This document shows, one piece after another, positions 62,417-64,000 of a stretch of 64,000 bases of DNA; positions within the stretch are counted from its first letter, which is position 1; every line of letters starts with the position of its first letter. The DNA lies in NCBI RefSeq assembly GCF_900105415.1, contig NZ_FNSM01000001.1:2232001-2296000 (forward strand), in the 5' to 3' direction. The position numbers were made by a program, and so were the translations under genes. A model generated the notes under the pieces. That model was not told the origin of the DNA. It saw nothing but the letters and a program-made list of their open reading frames with translations, and did not search any database. Source of the DNA: Streptomyces sp. TLI_105. GTDB taxonomy: Bacteria; Actinomycetota; Actinomycetes; Streptomycetales; Streptomycetaceae.

Positions 62417-63724
62417 GTGAATCAGGACGTACTCGATCTCGCGCGGCTGCAGTTCGCCCTCACCGCGGGCGGCCACTTCCTCTTCGTCGCCCTCACCCTG
62501 GGGCTCGCGACCGTCGTGGCCGCGCTCCAGACCCGGGCGACGTTCAGCCGGAAGCCGCTGCACGCGCGCATGGTGCGGTTCTGGGGCCGGTTGTACGTGA
62601 TCAACTACGCGGTCGGGATCGTCACCGGCCTCGTGATGGAGTTCCAGTTCGGCATGGCGTGGAGCGGGCTCACCCACGAGGCGGGCAACGTCCTGGGGGC
62701 CTCGCTCGCCGTCGAGACGATCGTGGCGTTCTTCGTCGAGTCGACCTTCCTCGGCCTGTGGATCTTCGGCTGGCACCGGCTCAACCGCTGGGCCCATCTG
62801 GCCGCGATCTGGATCGTCGTCCTGACCGCCTACCTCTCGGCGTACTGGATCCTCGTCTCCAACGGCTTCCTCAACCACCCCGTGGGGTACGCCTCCGAAG
62901 GCGGCGAGCTGGTCCTCGACGACCCGGTCGCCGTCCTCACCAACCCCTCCGCGCTGCTCGCCTTCGGGCACGTCCTGGCGGGCGCCCTGCTGACCGCCGG
63001 CTTCTTCATGGCGGGGGTGAGCGCGTACCACCTCTTCCGGCGCAGCCCGGAGTGGGAGTTCTTCGGCAGCGGCCTGCGCGTCGGGGTCTTCCTGTCGGCG
63101 CCCGCGCTGATGGCCGCGGCCGTCTTCGGCGGACTGCAGTTCGGCACCCTCACCACCTTCCAGCCCATGAAGTCGGCCGTCTTCAGCGGGAAGGCGGCCG
63201 AGATCGCGCGCGTGCAGGCGGAGATGACGAACCGTTTCGGGCCGGGCGACTACGTGCCCTCGGAGGCGTGGACCCGGGGCGGCGGTCTGGTGATGCTCAT
63301 CAGCTTCGCGCTGATGATGTACCTGTGCTTCGCCGGGGTGATCCTGGCCTGCTTCAAGAAGGCCGTCTTCCGGTTCCGGCTCTGGCACCTCGTCCTGATG
63401 GCGGCCGTGCCGCTGCCGTACCTCGCGATGATCGGCGGCTGGGTCTTCCGGGAGGCGGGGCGGCAGCCGTGGGTGGTCTACGGGCTCCTCAGGACGGAGG
63501 ACGCCGTCTCGGACCTCTCCCCCGGCACCATGCGCCTCTCCCTCACCGTCTTCACCACCGTCTTCGTGGCGCTCGCCCTCCTCAACGCCTGGCTCCTGGC
63601 CCGGCACGCCCGCCGCGGCCCCGTCGAGTCCGGCCTCGGTCACGACGAGCGCCCGGATGCCGCCGACGGCGAGGGAGGGACGCCGCCCGACCCGGCGGAC
63701 TCGCTGCCGGCTCCCCGCTACTGA
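62417..63724 (+). CDS. cydA: Cytochrome bd oxidase subunit I
   Basis: A 435-residue subunit I with about nine membrane helices. The haem b595-region His is in TAGGHFLFVALTLG, the conserved acids in ETIVAFFVESTFLGLWIFGW, and the late motif GWVFREAGRQPWVVYGLLRT is intact. It lies at the short end of the family, consistent with a short Q loop. Cytochrome bd is a high-affinity quinol oxidase used at low oxygen or under stress. The start is GTG 62417, and cydB follows. Confidence 0.93.
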   Translation: MNQDVLDLARLQFALTAGGHFLFVALTLGLATVVAALQTRATFSRKPLHARMVRFWGRLYVINYAVGIVTGLVMEFQFGMAWSGLTHEAGNVLGASLAVETIVAFFVESTFLGLWIFGWHRLNRWAHLAAIWIVVLTAYLSAYWILVSNGFLNHPVGYASEGGELVLDDPVAVLTNPSALLAFGHVLAGALLTAGFFMAGVSAYHLFRRSPEWEFFGSGLRVGVFLSAPALMAAAVFGGLQFGTLTTFQPMKSAVFSGKAAEIARVQAEMTNRFGPGDYVPSEAWTRGGGLVMLISFALMMYLCFAGVILACFKKAVFRFRLWHLVLMAAVPLPYLAMIGGWVFREAGRQPWVVYGLLRTEDAVSDLSPGTMRLSLTVFTTVFVALALLNAWLLARHARRGPVESGLGHDERPDAADGEGGTPPDPADSLPAPRY

Positions 63725-63760
63725 ACGGCCCGCACCACCCATCGACACCGAGGAGCCTCC

Positions 63761-64000
63761 GTGGAGACCCTGGCCATCGCCCTGCTCGCCTTCTTCACCG
63801 TGGGCTGGTCCGTCCTCGCCGGGGCGGACATCGGCACCGGCATGCTCACCCCCTGGCTCGGCCGGGACGACCGCGAGCGGCGCCTCGTCCTCGCCTCCTT
63901 CGCCCCCTTCTTCCTGGGCGACGAGGTCTGGCTGGTCGCCACCGCCGGTGTCCTCGTCGGTTGCTTCCCCGCCCTCGAAGGGGAGCTCCTGAGCGGCCAG
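63761..64000 (+). CDS. cydB: Cytochrome bd oxidase subunit II (partial)
   Basis: Eighty codons are visible before the right edge. The sequence begins with GTG 63761 behind GAGGAG and reads VETLAIALLAFFTVGWSVLA, then GADIGTGMLTPWLGRDDRER, which is the subunit II N-terminus with the conserved GxDxGxGML pattern. The rest lies outside the window. Some residues differ from common CydB, which fits a divergent actinobacterial form. Confidence 0.9.
   Translation, partial: METLAIALLAFFTVGWSVLAGADIGTGMLTPWLGRDDRERRLVLASFAPFFLGDEVWLVATAGVLVGCFPALEGELLSGQ

Overview
The window is very GC-rich, with strong third-position G/C bias, GTG starts, ATGA/GTGA overlaps and families typical of Streptomyces (DHA2 exporters, gluABCD with its two-component pair, recA-recX, cytochrome bd). 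It reads as a Streptomyces chromosome segment in which accessory islands (about 0-18.5 kb, 21-39 kb and 39-46 kb) abut conserved core chromosome (about 46.4-64 kb). All family assignments come from reading motifs by eye; no database search was run.

Island 1 (about 0.8-18.2 kb) is a small NRPS-type biosynthetic cluster. It makes 2,3-dihydroxybenzoate (isochorismate synthase, isochorismatase, SDR dehydrogenase), activates it (aryl-AMP ligase), holds it on a free aryl carrier protein, probably halogenates it (flavin halogenase with WxWxIP motif), and condenses it with one amino acid on a C-A-PCP NRPS helped by MbtH. A proline 3-hydroxylase-like dioxygenase, an acyltransferase, two transporters, a type II thioesterase and an FAD oxidoreductase complete it. 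The likely product is a chlorinated catechol-amino acid conjugate. An 11-bp element, TGATAGTYTAG, recurs upstream of three of its transcription units. A tRNA-like cloverleaf lies inside it at 14377-14448. Remnants of two broken genes (about 18.2-18.6 kb) mark its right edge.

After DedA, a two-component system and a CoA-transferase/Ohr pair comes island 2 (about 22.9-39.2 kb), the most unusual part. One strand carries hemL, an NDP-forming acyl-CoA synthetase, hemA, hemB, a cysteine-free Asp/Glu-racemase-family protein, an FAD hydroxylase, a maleate-isomerase-like protein, a 4-OT-type tautomerase and a YCII-LuxR fusion regulator. Exporters, a LysR regulator, a luciferase-like oxidoreductase and an atypical about 550-residue glutamyl-tRNA synthetase follow. 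Together this could run Glu to Glu-tRNA to 5-aminolevulinate to porphobilinogen without hemC/hemD, then oxidise and isomerise the product: a candidate undescribed pathway from a tetrapyrrole precursor to a specialised metabolite.

Island 3 (39.2-46.3 kb) is a secretome locus: two related exported proteins, a small exported Cys-rich coiled-coil protein, and three tandem exported seven-repeat RCC1 propellers.

The remaining core holds a TAXI binding protein, gluR/gluK, gluABCD, an FAD monooxygenase, a cysteine-rich leader peptide ahead of cysteine dioxygenase and rhodanese, recX/recA with a LexA-type box, an alpha/beta hydrolase, an SGNH hydrolase, a DesK/DesR-like pair, and cydA with the start of cydB at the right edge.
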